Assembly: GCA_002633005.1 (NCBI GenBank)
Contig: NMRA01000282.1
Coordinates: forward strand, 271,748-333,747
Source of the DNA: Phoronis australis
Lineage: Eukaryota; Phoronida; Phoronidae
Length of the DNA: 62,000 nucleotides
Direction: 5' to 3'
Under the pieces are notes generated by a model, which saw nothing but the letters and a program-made list of their open reading frames with translations, had not been told where the DNA came from and ran no database searches. Positions 1 through 9,406 of the stretch are shown piece after piece. Position numbers and translations under genes: made by a program. Position 1 is the stretch's first letter; each line of letters starts with the position of its first letter.

Positions 1-405
1 ATGATTCCAAAGTTTCCGACATTTGTTCCATGACGACATAGGGTGTGATATTTGAGTGATGGACTGAAATGATTTGAACATGTGTCCTTATATTTTTTAA
101 TTTGTTAATTGGATCCAGAAATTGATCTTACTTTTACCAAGAGTGGTGAATAAAAAAGCACTTTATGGGATTAAGCTCACAAAATAGATCTCATATTTCG
201 CCCCGTTCAATTGATAGAACTGCTGGTCATCCCTTGTGGACTCAGAATTTTACCACGGTATATTGTATCATACAAAAGTTACATTTAAAACAAAAATTAA
301 ACTGAACATCCATTCTGTAAGAATGCTCGGTAAGTTTTGATTCACCACTGTACAAATATGTAGCACTACTTCACCCTACTCCATGCCCTGATTGCTTTTC
401 TTTAG

Positions 406-769
406 GAACACAGGTGGGTTGTGCCACTCGGACTGACGTCAATGCTTTTCATTCAAGGAACACTACTTCAGCCACATTTTCTCTCGGCTTGACGAATCCA
501 GTGGCAGATTACCATGTCTTATTGGGGCTCTCACATACAAGTCAACTGTGCAAGTCAGTTATAGATGTGGCGATGAGCCTCTTTTGCTCCTAGATGATCT
601 CCTTTTAGAAAGATGGGATATGAAGACAGCGACAGCAACAAAATTTATAACTTCGCTGAAGTTCAAGTTGAAGGGCCAGAATATTAGTGTCTCTATGAAG
701 TCTGATCAAGACTTCGATGTAATCAAATACCTAAGCAGCAAAGTTGACGACCGTGAAAATAAGTTCTGA
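406..769 (+). pseudogene. Unrecognised exon-like ORF in duplication copy 1
   Basis: A pyrimidine-rich stretch ending in AG at 404-405 looks like a splice acceptor. Behind it are two overlapping open frames; the longer runs from 548 to 769 and codes for 73 residues. It contains a run of leucines (DEPLLLLDDLLLERWD) and ends in a lysine-rich, polar stretch. The same ORF is present in copy 2 at 4786-5004 with about six amino-acid changes. I do not recognise the family. Its position upstream of a gypsy integrase tail makes a retroelement origin possible, but no protease, RT or RNase H motif is visible. It could also be a non-coding passenger. Confidence 0.25.
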
Positions 770-969
770 AGAAGCAAAAAGAGATTACTGGACCAGAACT
801 ATACATCACAGAATAATTATTTCTCTGCCAAAGTCAGACAAGCCCGCAGGAAACTATGCATTTTCCTGGGAGAAAAATATTTTACACTAAACTGTTATGG
901 AACAGAAAGGTGTTCATTTTCGATGAACGAAAGAAGTCAGAGAAGTAATGAAACCAGGATGTCCACTCC

Positions 970-1353
970 TTGTGGTATTTGAAACTATTTCGGTTTGTTC
1001 CAGCCACTGCTTGCATGTGTAACGGGAATCGGGGTCCCTATTTGGTTCTTGCAAAGTTAAGTGACTACCTTCACAGAATTCAAGAAGGACCTGGCGCTCG
1101 TGCAATTGTTGTACACGTAGACCATTCAAAGGCCGGTTCACTAGAGGGCTTGGGTCCCTGGGATTCTGCACCACCGATCGTGGATGAGAATCCCTCAGAT
1201 GTCCAGAATGCAGCACCCAGTGATTCTGCACCATCGAATATGGACGAGAATCACTTGGGTCAGGAGGAAACTCCGCCACCAGCGACCGAGAACACGAGGA
1301 CCAACAGGAGAGGTCGTGTTATACGGAAGCCAGTGAGATTCAGCCAGATTTGA
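970..1353 (+). pseudogene. Ty3/gypsy integrase C-terminal tail (copy 1)
   Basis: The frame encodes the end of a Ty3/gypsy-type integrase. The part around 1033-1135 reads GPYLVLAKLSDYLHRIQEG followed by VVHVDHSKA. This is the GPY/F module that ends chromovirus- and gypsy-class integrases and helps target or bind DNA. It is followed by a proline/aspartate-rich linker containing two repeats of the type DSAPPIVDENPSD, and by a basic end (RRGRVIRKPVRF) typical of gypsy polyprotein C-termini. The catalytic core (HHCC, DDE), RT, RNase H and gag are absent from the window, so this is a relic. The opposite-strand ORF over the same bases is a shadow. Confidence 0.8.
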
Positions 1354-1387
1354 CTCGATCATTTGCAGGGTCCTGGAGGACGAGACT

Positions 1388-1740
1388 ATGGCTTTTGATG
1401 ATGTCTGGAAGAAAGTCTGCGGGGTAAAGGCTGTGGACAGGAGTTCACATGTTCCAAGGATTTCAGAGAACACCTGAAAACCTGCACCAGACACAAAACG
1501 ATTTTCGTATGCAGCTCTTGTGGGTTTCGTCACCAACGATGGCGTCAACTTGACTGACAAATCAAAAAGAAGGGCCACGGGACCATTGGAACCATGGTGG
1601 TTGCTAACCGACAGTATTGGGCACGGACTTCTGCGGCGGAGGAGAGGAGGCGTCAGGCTCTTAGCTGGGGACACATGAACAGCTCCTGCTATACCAAAAG
1701 TGCACTGGGAAGAAACTCAAAACGAAAGAGTTTTCACTGA
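1388..1740 (+). pseudogene. C2H2-type ORF behind integrase, broken (copy 1)
   Basis: Starts 35 bases after the integrase stop. Relative to copy 2 it has lost one base near 1421 and has an in-frame TGA near 1555, so the 117-residue product of copy 2 cannot be made. The Cys and His codons of the zinc-finger-like block are otherwise still visible in the shifted frame. See the copy 2 entry for the protein. Confidence 0.6.
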
Positions 1741-1900
1741 AGTTGGCCGAAGACCTCATCACCATCATCACCAGAAATTTGTACGGTACGTAACATGTAC
1801 TACTCCACATGCAAACACTAAATCTCGCTAGCAGCCCTCCATAGGAAATACACAGAATCAAACTATTATTATTAATTTGAAATTCAAAAGAGACAACTAC

Positions 1901-2493
1901 TGTTACAATATCTATCACAAGGTGGCGTTAGTTACCAGTTTATTAAAAGGTTCAAGGTCCTATCAGTAAAGCTTTTACTATGCACTATCTTCTGCTTGAA
2001 ACATGGTGGCAGCGGTTGGATCATGCCGAGACAATTAAGACTTAATGCAAATTTTTAATGCAAATTTACGATAATCAGTGCCAAAGTTTTGACTCTCTGT
2101 TGACTGTTTGCTCACCGACTATGTCAAAATAAAACAAAAAATATAGCATAATTGAACTCTGTAACCGCTCCACCTAAGCCGTTGACATCAAACAATGACG
2201 CTGTAAGTGAACTGAAAATATTAAGACAAATGTTCGAAAACTATTCCATTATCACCGAACTAGAACGCAAGGATAAACGATTCCAGCAAGCGGTTTTTCT
2301 GAACACTTGTTAGTCCAGTGGGGTTAAAACTGTACAATGCCTTACAGTTTAGGACAGGGGAAGATAAGGAGGACGTCAAACTGTTCTCTTTGTGTTTCCT
2401 TTCTTGTTATAGTCTTTATTTTCTTTTAAAATTGTTTGGGGATGTTATATCTATCGCTAGGTGGCGTTACTTAATAGTTGGTTAAAAGGTACA
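1901..2493 (+). mobile_element. TRIM-like LTR mini-element, truncated (copy 1)
   Basis: Same element as at 6122-6765, carried by the duplication. The left LTR is 1901-2003, the primer-binding site is 2004-2021, and the right LTR starts at 2443 but stops at about 2493, where the duplication ends. ACTAC precedes the left LTR; the right-hand duplication is lost with the missing LTR part. Confidence 0.8.
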
Positions 2494-2642
2494 GGTGTCG
2501 CAAAACAGGTGTTTTGGTTTGGGAATTATCAATCTTGCTCCAAACTTTTAGAGACTTATCTGTGTATCAGTGTCAATGTATTTCAAAGGTATGGTGGTCA
2601 AACGGTAACCAGTATATGTTAACAGGCTAGATCTGGATTTAG

Positions 2643-2871
2643 TGTCCCTTTAAAAGACGTGACGAAGTGTGTGGGTTTTTCAAAAAATGGTGTCCTGCCT
2701 GGGAACGAGAAACATTCCAAGAAAAGACAGAGCCCACTGCAAAAGCTAATGTGTGGTGACGTTGTTCTTGTGGACGGAGAAGACAGTGTTGTGAAGACGG
2801 TCGACCAATTGAATGAGGAAGAAACGCTGAATGTGGTTCGAGTGTCTCATTTAGAGATGCAAAGTTTAAAG
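2643..2871 (+). CDS. Unrecognised exon, lysine-rich
   Basis: Open stretch bounded by a possible acceptor AG (2641-2642) and a donor AAAG|GT at 2871/2872. It encodes roughly VPLKDVTKCVGFSKNG, then a basic segment (NEKHSKKRQS) and an acidic one (QLNEEETLNVV). I do not recognise the family. It lies between the two copies of the duplication and is followed by two further exon-like stretches, but the phases do not join cleanly (this one ends in phase 0, the next would need phase 1). The model is therefore either incomplete or decayed. Confidence 0.35.
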
Positions 2872-3160
2872 GTATTGTACATGGTTATTATTATTGCAAT
2901 ATTTTGTCATGTCGACACGTGTAGGAGGCTGGATATAAAGCTTTTATGAAGCAGAAAGTTGCCCATTTTTCTAACTTCAGACGTAAGCTTAAAGTATGTC
3001 CTGAGTGGTTGCAGTTTTGCAGATTACCCTTCTTTGTGGCTACATTCTTGGAGAAAGTGGTATGATTGATGCTACTTTTGTTTCTTAACTTTAACACTGT
3101 CTTTGTGGTCAAGATTCTACTTTTTACATTTTATCATTGATCTCAAATCTATTCTTGCAG

Positions 3161-3267
3161 TGTTATCTGAAGAATTCACCACTCGGAAAAAACGTCGACG
3201 CACGCAGATAGTGAACCCTGTCGTTATGCCAGCTCTCTGGAGTGTTATTGCAGAAATTGTAGAAGAG
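3161..3267 (+). CDS. Unrecognised exon with basic motif
   Basis: Bounded by a good acceptor (CTATTCTTGCAG) and a strong donor (GAAGAG|GTGAGT). In the open frame it encodes TTRKKRRRTQIVNPVVMP, then ALWSVIAEIVEEV. The KKRRR run looks like a nuclear-localisation signal and the rest is predicted helical. No family recognised. The splice signals are the best reason to treat it as an exon. Confidence 0.4.
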
Positions 3268-4058
3268 GTGAGTCTTGGTATCTTTTTGGCGTTTTGAAGA
3301 ATTTTGCTGTATCCTTGGAAACCAATGACTTTACATATATTCTAATTATATTATAAAACAGTGAATTTTTTAAGCGGGTGATTTCACGTTTTTTTGTACC
3401 GACAAAGTGTATGGACCATACATATGTTTTTTCATGCTGTCTGGAGAAAACCAGTCATTTTGTTTTGTTAAGGGATTCCTTAACATGGGGAAAATATGAG
3501 ACCATGTTTAAATGTAAAAAATCATTCATCAGAACTTAGATGCCATGCACCAAAAACAGTGTTTTAAGTTGTACGCAACAATGAAAGGACTGGCCTAAAG
3601 GCCAGGCAGCATGTTCCTGGCATTATTGTCAGACCTAACAAGGTTTCTTAACATACAATTGGTTTTATCTTGATGTTGTAGTCTAAAATTGCAAGTATTT
3701 CCAAGTAACAGCAGCTCCCCTAAACCAGCAAACTGAGGATACTTCTTGTGTATATGCATTGGGCAAAATCCATTGCAGTTTGCTGCAAGGCAAGTCCAGT
3801 TTTTTAAAGGCATGATCAGCACCCCTCGACACAGCCGGAAATCTCTGGTCGTAAATACAGCTGCCACAAAAATTCAGTCATATTTCTCAGTTTTCTGGGG
3901 TAATTACAAGTGCCCCAAAAATTTTCAGTCCTATTTAGGAATTTGTGCTGGTACTTAAGACTCATCGAGTCAAGCCTACTCATTGAGATCCATTCCAATT
4001 TTAAAGATATTTTTGTTTCATTTGAACTTGCCAAGGTAACTATTTGTTTACTACTTAG
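3268..4058. other. Intron-like gap without genes
   Basis: AT-rich sequence between two exon-like stretches. Short ORFs on both strands here overlap each other and show no domain; I see no repeat or RNA structure. Confidence 0.4.
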
Positions 4059-4196
4059 GTGGACAGTTGTATAGCAGTGAGCGGTGGATGGCTGTGAACA
4101 GACTACGGCGATATAGCAGAGCTGTCAACAGAGACACCTCAGCACATTTGCAAATGATAGAAAAAAAGGCGCATGACATAAGAGCAACCAACACAG
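4059..4196 (+). CDS. Unrecognised exon, basic helical
   Basis: Bounded by an acceptor (TTTACTACTTAG) and a donor (ACACAG|GTCAGA). One frame is open throughout and reads GQLYSSERWMAVNRLRRYSR, then AVNRDTSAHLQMIEKKAHDI. The Arg/Lys-rich helical character could suit a nucleic-acid-binding protein, but no family is recognised. It lies 40 bases upstream of duplication copy 2. Confidence 0.35.
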
Positions 4197-4642
4197 GTCA
4201 GAAAGATAACAGGTAAATTTCCATTTATGAAAAAAATAATGATTCCAAAGTTTCCGACATTTGTTCCATGACCACATAGGGTGTGATATTTGAGTGATGG
4301 ACTGAAATGATTTGAACATGTGCCCTTATATGTTTTAATTTGTTAATTGGATCCAGAAATTGATCTTACTTTTACCAAGAGTGGTGAATAAAAAAGCACT
4401 TGACGGGATTAAGCTCACAAAATAGATCTCATGTTTCGCCCCGTTCAATTGATAGAACTGCTGGTCATCCCTTGTGGGCTAAAAATTTTACCACGGTGTA
4501 TTGTATCATACAAAAGTTACATTTAAAACAAAAATTAAACTGAACATCCATTCTTTATGAATGCTCGGTGCGTTTTAATTCACCACTGTACAAATATGTA
4601 GAACTACTTCACCCTACTCCATGACCTGATTGCTTTTCTTTA

Positions 4643-5004
4643 GGAACACAGGTGGGTTGTGCCACTCGGACTGACGTCAATGCTTTTCATTCAGAGAACA
4701 CTACTTCAGCCACATTTTCTCTCGGCTTGACGAATCCAGTGGCAGATTACCATGTCTTATTGGGGCTCTCACATACAAGTCGACTGTGCAAGTCAGTTAT
4801 AGATGTGGCGATGAGCCTCTTTTGCTGCAAGATGATCTCCTTTTAGAAAGATGGGATACAAAGACAGCGAGAGCAACAAAATTTGTAACTTCGCTGAAGT
4901 TCAAGTTGAAGGGCCAGAATATTAGTGTCTCTATAAAGTCTGACCAAGTCTTCGATGTAATCAAATACCTAAGCAGCAAAGTTGACGACCGTGAAAATAA
5001 TTAG
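4643..5004 (+). pseudogene. Unrecognised exon-like ORF in duplication copy 2
   Basis: Counterpart of 406-769, with the same acceptor-like pyrimidine tract in front and a 72-codon frame from 4786 to 5004. An extra TTA-containing insertion near the end moves the stop relative to copy 1. Family unrecognised. Confidence 0.25.
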
Positions 5005-5206
5005 TTCTGAAAAAGCAAAAGGATATTACTGGGCCAGAACTATATATCACAGAATAATTATTTCTCTGCCAAAGTCAGACAAGCCCGCAGGAAACTCTAT
5101 GTGTTTTCCTGGGAGAAAAATATTTTACACTAAACTGTTATGGAAGGTGTTCATTTTCGATGAAAGAACGAAGTCAGAGAAGTAATGAAACCCGGATGTC
5201 CACTCC

Positions 5207-5591
5207 TTGTGGTATTTGAAACTATTTCGGTTTGTTCCAGCCACTGCTTGCATGTGTAACGTGAATCGGGTCCCTATTTGGTTCTTGCAAAGTTAAGTGA
5301 CTACCTTTACAGAATTCAAGAAGGAACTCGGGCGCTCGTGCAATTGTTGTACACGTAGACCCTTTAAAGGTCTGTTCACTGGAGGGCTTGGTTCCCTGGG
5401 ATTCTGCACCACCGATCGTGGATGAGAATCCCTCGGATGTCCAGAACGCAGCACCCAGTGATTCTGCAACATCGAATGTGGACGAGAATCACTCGGGTCG
5501 GGAGGATACTCCGCCACCAGAGACCGAGAACACGAGGACCGACAGGAGGGGCCGTGTTATACGGAAGCCAGTGAGATTCAGCCAGATTTGA
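5207..5591 (+). pseudogene. Ty3/gypsy integrase tail, frameshifted (copy 2)
   Basis: Homologue of the integrase tail in copy 1. The GPY/F segment is out of frame here because of single-base losses, for example a run of G that is one base shorter near 5269. The downstream linker and basic end (RRGRVIRKPVRF, about 5549-5584) are still open from 5388. The disagreement between copies over which part stays in frame shows that both are decaying independently after duplication. Confidence 0.75.
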
Positions 5592-5616
5592 CTCGATCTT
5601 TTGCAGGGATGAGACT

Positions 5617-5970
5617 ATGGCTTTTGATGATGTCTGGAGGAAAGTCTGCGAGGGTAAAGGCTGTGGGCAGGAGTTCACATGTCCCAAGGATTTCAGAGAA
5701 CACCTGAAAACCTGCACCAGAAACAAAACGATTTTTGTATGTAGCTCTTGTGGGTTTCGTCACCAACGACAGCGTCAAGTTGACCGAAATATTAAAAAGA
5801 TGGGCCACGGGACCATTGGAACCATGGTGGTTGCTAACCGACAGTATTGGGCACGGACTGCTGCTGCGGAGGAGAGGAGGCGTCAGGCTCTTAGCTGGGG
5901 ACACATGAACAGCTTCTACTGTACCAAAAGTGCACTGGGAAGAAACTCAAAACGAAAGAGTTTTCACTGA
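5617..5970 (+). CDS. Small zinc-finger-like ORF downstream of gypsy integrase (copy 2)
   Basis: An uninterrupted 117-codon ORF from ATG 5617. Residues 11-34 contain C-x4-C, then x12-H and a terminal C (CEGKGCGQEF, HLKTC), a C2H2/C2HC-like finger. A second CSSCGFRH motif follows at residues 42-49. The C-terminal half is basic (RRRQALSWGHMNS, SKRKSFH). It lies directly after the integrase stop, in the position where some gypsy-class elements carry an extra ORF, but it could equally be the 3' end of an unrelated transposon gene. I do not recognise a named family. Copy 1 is broken at two sites, so selection on the ORF is unproven. Confidence 0.45.
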   Translation: MAFDDVWRKVCEGKGCGQEFTCPKDFREHLKTCTRNKTIFVCSSCGFRHQRQRQVDRNIKKMGHGTIGTMVVANRQYWARTAAAEERRRQALSWGHMNSFYCTKSALGRNSKRKSFH

Positions 5971-6121
5971 AGTTGGCCGAAGACCTCATCACCATCATCA
6001 CCAGAAATTTGTAACATGTACTACTCCACATGCGAACACTTAATCACGTAAGCAGCCCTCCATAGGAAATACACAGAAACAAACTATTATTAGTAATTTG
6101 AAATTCAAAAGAGACAACTAC

Positions 6122-6224
6122 TGTTACGATATCAATCACAAGGAAGCATTAGTTACCAGTTTATTAAAAGGTTCAAGGTCCTATCAGTAAAGCTTTTACT
6201 ATGCACTCTCTTCGGCTTAAAACA
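6122..6224 (+). repeat. Left LTR, 103 bp
   Basis: TG...CA-bounded repeat matching 6663-6765 in length and in most positions. Preceded by ACTAC and followed at once by the primer-binding site, which fixes its right edge. Confidence 0.85.
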
Positions 6225-6242
6225 TGGTGGCAGCGGTGGGAT
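6225..6242 (+). promoter_or_regulatory. Primer-binding site for tRNA-Leu
   Basis: TGGTGGCAGCGGTGGGAT is an 18 of 18 complement of the 3' end of animal tRNA-Leu including the added CCA. It lies immediately behind the left LTR, where minus-strand DNA synthesis is primed. Copy 1 (2004-2021) has one mismatch. Confidence 0.85.
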
Positions 6243-6662
6243 CATGCTGTGACAATTAAGACTTAATGCAAATTTTTAATGCAAATTTACGATAATCAGT
6301 GCCGAAGTTTTGACTCTCTATTGACTGTTCCCTCACAGATTATGTCAAAATAAAACAAAAAATATAGCATCGTTGAACTCTGTAATCGCTCCGCCTAAGC
6401 CGTTGACATCAAACAATGACGTTGTAAGTGAACTGAAAATATTAAGACAAATGTTCGAAAACTATTCCATTATCACCAAACTAGAACGCAAGGATAAACG
6501 ATTCCAGCAAGCTGTTTTTTTGAACACTTGTTGGTCCAGTGGGGTTAAAACTGTTCAATGCCCTAGAGTTTAGGACAGGGGAAGATAAGGAGGACGTCAA
6601 ACTGTTCTCTTTGTGTTTCCTTTCTTGTTATAGTCTTTATTTCTTTTAACATTGTTTGGGGA

Positions 6663-6765
6663 TGTTATGATATCTATCGCTAGGTGGCGTTACTTAATAG
6701 TTGGTTAAAAGGTACAAGGTCATATAAGTAAAACGTTTATTATGCACTTTTGTCAACTTGAAACA
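6663..6765 (+). repeat. Right LTR, 103 bp
   Basis: Second LTR of the mini-element. It is preceded by TTTGGGGA, a short purine-rich stretch that may be the polypurine tract, and followed by the ACTAC target-site duplication. Confidence 0.85.
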
Positions 6766-8026
6766 ACTACACAATTTTCCCATAGCCTGTAGCAGAGAGT
6801 GTATGTTCGAGACTTGTTATTGCCAAATATCAGCGTTACTGGTGAAAAATTTTCAACTTCTCTAGAGGTTTGAAATTTGCCCCGTTCAGGCCTGTTAACG
6901 ATCACCCGGAAGCCAATATTTGAGCTCACAGTTTTTTTTTGAAGTCAAATTTGAGGTGGAAGTCTTTATGCCTTCAGATTTGCCAATAGCATAGTAGCTG
7001 ACAACCAGGAGTATCCAGAGGTTTCTGATCACAATTTCATGAGATTTTTTGAAAATCTTTCCACGTACCTTGTGTGCAGAAAATGGATCCACATACAATG
7101 GTGTTACTGATTGTTGTATTGTCTTGCAATAGAATTTGCACTCTGTTGAGGAGAGACAAGCTCATTATCGGTATGAAACATAGTTTCACTCATTTCCCAT
7201 CCGGGATCATTTTAGGAATACTTTCTGTTATATAGGACAGCTTGTAAGTCAACCAGTTGGTGTAGCTGTGTTGGCTCTCTGGTGTGTGGGAGGGCATTCA
7301 ATTGATTTAGGTTTACTTCAGTGTAATCGTGTTTCTTTCCTGTCTTAATATATCGCCTTTAACCCTAATATACAATATTCTTTGGCAACGAGTATGGCAC
7401 AGGTGTTCACAGGGCACAGGTGTTAACAGGACATATGATCGAAACACTTAGACTCATTGAAAGAGCAGTGGAGCACGTATGTTCAGCGAGAAGAACAATT
7501 TTTCTTACTGCATGACATTGGGTATATATATTATGGTGTTTCCGGTTCCAGTTACTACGCTTTCAAAATACGCTGATGTAAAAACTGACTTCTACGGCTG
7601 TCTCAACCTGGTAAAGGCTATAATTTACAACATAAGAGGTGAATAAAGCAATTATATCTCACATCTATCTGATATGAGACCCAGACACGTCTGTTTTTAG
7701 GCTAAAAACTATCTTTCTTGTCACAAAGCTTGTGCCGGCGAAATCCAATATGGCGGCCCTAACTACACTGTCTGGTATCTGTAGTTAGTAGAGTGTTATC
7801 TGGTCAAGTAGGCCTCGCTGTAGTTATGCAGTTTTGATAATATATATAAGATTCAGTTCCTCTTTGTTATCTGGTGACCTTGACTTTGTCATAAAGCCTC
7901 AGATATCTGTAAGATTGTTCATTTTCAGGCCCGTATTTGTCTACGTCTTTGTCTCGAGATACAACACTGTAGTTCAAAGAACTGTTTGATATCACTCTAA
8001 TTTGACATGCGATTTGGCAACTGATT
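6766..8026. other. Intergenic, no gene seen
   Basis: AT-rich stretch. Nothing recognisable beyond short random ORFs; the sequence around 7740 (CAATATGGCGGCC) is a YY1-like motif but has no downstream gene. Confidence 0.4.
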
Positions 8027-8505
8027 TTGTTATTTTGTAGATTAACCACATTGGATAGTCCAGATGTGANCCGGTTTTCAAAAATAAATCAGTATTTGCA
8101 CCTTCATGACTCCAGCAACCAACCGGCACGTAATGACGCGGACTATGATCCACTGTTCAAGGTGAGACCATTGCTAAACATGTTTGAACCTAAGCCCAGA
8201 CAAGTGTACAAACCTGGCTGTCACTTGTCAATTGACGAAGGCATGATTGGTTTCAAAGGCAGGTTACACTTTCGCCAATATATGCCAGCAAAGCCTACCA
8301 AATGGGGCAAAAAGATGTGGCATATATGTGAGGCCGATACAGGTTATTGTTGCGGTCTTGATATCTATACTGGCAAGAGCAAAGATGGCAGATGTTAGCA
8401 TGGGTTAGGACATGATGTGGTGTGGAATTTGTCAACACCATTTCACAATATATTTCACAAGCTGTATTTTGACCGATTGTTTACATCTGTCGTGCTTGCC
8501 TGATA
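8027..8505 (+). pseudogene. piggyBac transposase relic A
   Basis: The reading frame from about 8071 encodes the central part of a piggyBac (DDE_Tnp_1_7) transposase: RFSKINQYLHLHDSSN, then KVRPLLNMF, then LSIDEGMIGFKGR with the first catalytic Asp, RQYMPAKPTKWG, and EADTGYCCGLDIYTGK. After a TAG at about 8396 the homology resumes as HGLGHDVVWNLSTPFHNIF and LYFDRLFTSVVLA, carrying the second catalytic Asp. The N-terminal part and the third Asp region are missing. An N at 8070 sits exactly where homology begins, so the left side may be an assembly join. The cut-and-paste enzyme cannot be functional. Confidence 0.85.
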
Positions 8506-9406
8506 GTTTTTTTGAAATGGAATCTCGAGAGACGAATCTTTGTGCCCAGCAGAATATTGCTACTACACCAGATTCAAAATGGCAGCAAACATGCACTGCT
8601 GAAATGAAGACTTTTTTCTGTATTTCAGTCATGATGGGAATACAGCAATTACTTCGACTGAGTTTTTATTGGAGTAAAGATCCACGTTTCAATGACCGTT
8701 ACATTTCATCCATAATGTCAAGGACCAGATATGTCGAAATGTGACCCTTTGAACAAAGTTCGACCTGTCATTGACTTGATCAGTCCAAGGTTATTCAACT
8801 ATTACAAGCCAACCCAGAATCTTTCTGTTGACAAGGGTATGATAGGATACAAGGGGAAAATTTTCTTCCGCCAGTATATGCCAGCCAAACCCACAAATTG
8901 GGAATCAAAGCATGGCAGCCGTGTGAGAACAAGTCAGGTTAATGCTGTGGCTTCGAGATTTATACTGGTCGGAAAGCAGGGGAAAGACAGCATGGATTGG
9001 GGTATGATGTAGTGAGGAATCTTACCCAGCCATACCACCACCAATGTCGCCACATCTTTTTTGACAGATTTTTTCCTCATTACTCCTCAGCGAGCATCTC
9101 CTTCTGGTTGATACGTACTCATGCGCAACCATCAATCACAACGGGAAAGGGTTACAAGGCATAATTAAAAAATCAAGGGGATGCAATTCAGGAACAGAAA
9201 GGGGGTGGGTGTTGGTAACGTCGTTCAAAGACAAAAGGCAGATAATTTTTCCGTCTACCTCAGCTGATCATGGTATTGCTGAGAATGGAAAGCCTCACGT
9301 CAACATTGCGTACAACATACATATGGGCGGCATCGACAAATTTGACCAACTAATGTCATACTATCCAGTTGGTAGGTCTGGCATATGGTGTTTTTGCTAT
9401 AAATAG
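8506..9406 (+). pseudogene. piggyBac transposase relic B
   Basis: A second piggyBac copy follows directly in the same orientation. It begins with the N-terminal domain (FFEMESRETNLCAQQN, EMKTFFCISVMMGI, YWSKDPRFNDRYISS at 8508-8740). It lacks about 20 residues between RYVEM and DPLNKVRPV, then carries LSVDKGMIGYKGK (first Asp kept, the usual next Glu is Lys), HIFFDRFF (second Asp, about 9055) and GGIDKFDQLMSYYPVGR (third Asp, about 9331-9380). Frames change at least twice and stops occur at 8742 and 9010. It differs in sequence from relic A, so the two are separate insertions or a rearranged pair, not one gene. Confidence 0.8.

Larger units (their letters stand above)
1..2493 (+). repeat. Direct duplication, copy 1 (starts before the window)
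   Basis: Bases 1 to about 2493 realign with 4239 to about 6712 in the same orientation, at an offset of 4238 near the start and 4220 near the end because of small indels. The identity is high but not perfect, with scattered substitutions and frameshifting indels. The copy carries a gypsy integrase tail, a C2H2 ORF and an LTR mini-element. Homology stops inside the second LTR of the mini-element, at about 2493, where the sequence switches to unrelated bases. Because homology begins at base 1, the true left edge lies outside the window. Confidence 0.95.
4239..6712 (+). repeat. Direct duplication, copy 2
   Basis: Second copy of the unit that opens the window, in direct orientation. The homology to copy 1 ends near 6712, inside the right-hand LTR of the mini-element. 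Copy 2 continues through the complete LTR to 6765, while copy 1 is cut off. Copy 2 keeps the C2H2 ORF open where copy 1 has a 1-base deletion and a stop. Copy 1 keeps the integrase tail in frame where copy 2 is frameshifted. The 1.7 kb between the copies is single-copy in this window. Confidence 0.95.
6122..6765 (+). mobile_element. Complete TRIM-like LTR mini-element
   Basis: A 644 bp element bounded by two 103 bp direct repeats (6122-6224 and 6663-6765). Each begins TGTTA and ends in AACA or AAACA, so both have TG...CA ends. It is flanked on both sides by the 5 bp sequence ACTAC, a perfect target-site duplication of the size made by gypsy-class integrases. Directly after the left LTR is a primer-binding site for tRNA-Leu. 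The 438 bp interior has no RT or integrase, which fits a terminal-repeat retrotransposon in miniature or an internally deleted gypsy derivative. A short open stretch at about 6373-6573 (ELKILRQMFENYSII) might be a gag leftover. Confidence 0.85.

Noticed and set aside
914-1674. Two overlapping minus-strand ORFs of 121 and 159 codons
   Set aside because: They lie opposite the gypsy integrase tail and the C2H2 ORF, and have no domain; their openness follows from the plus-strand codons.
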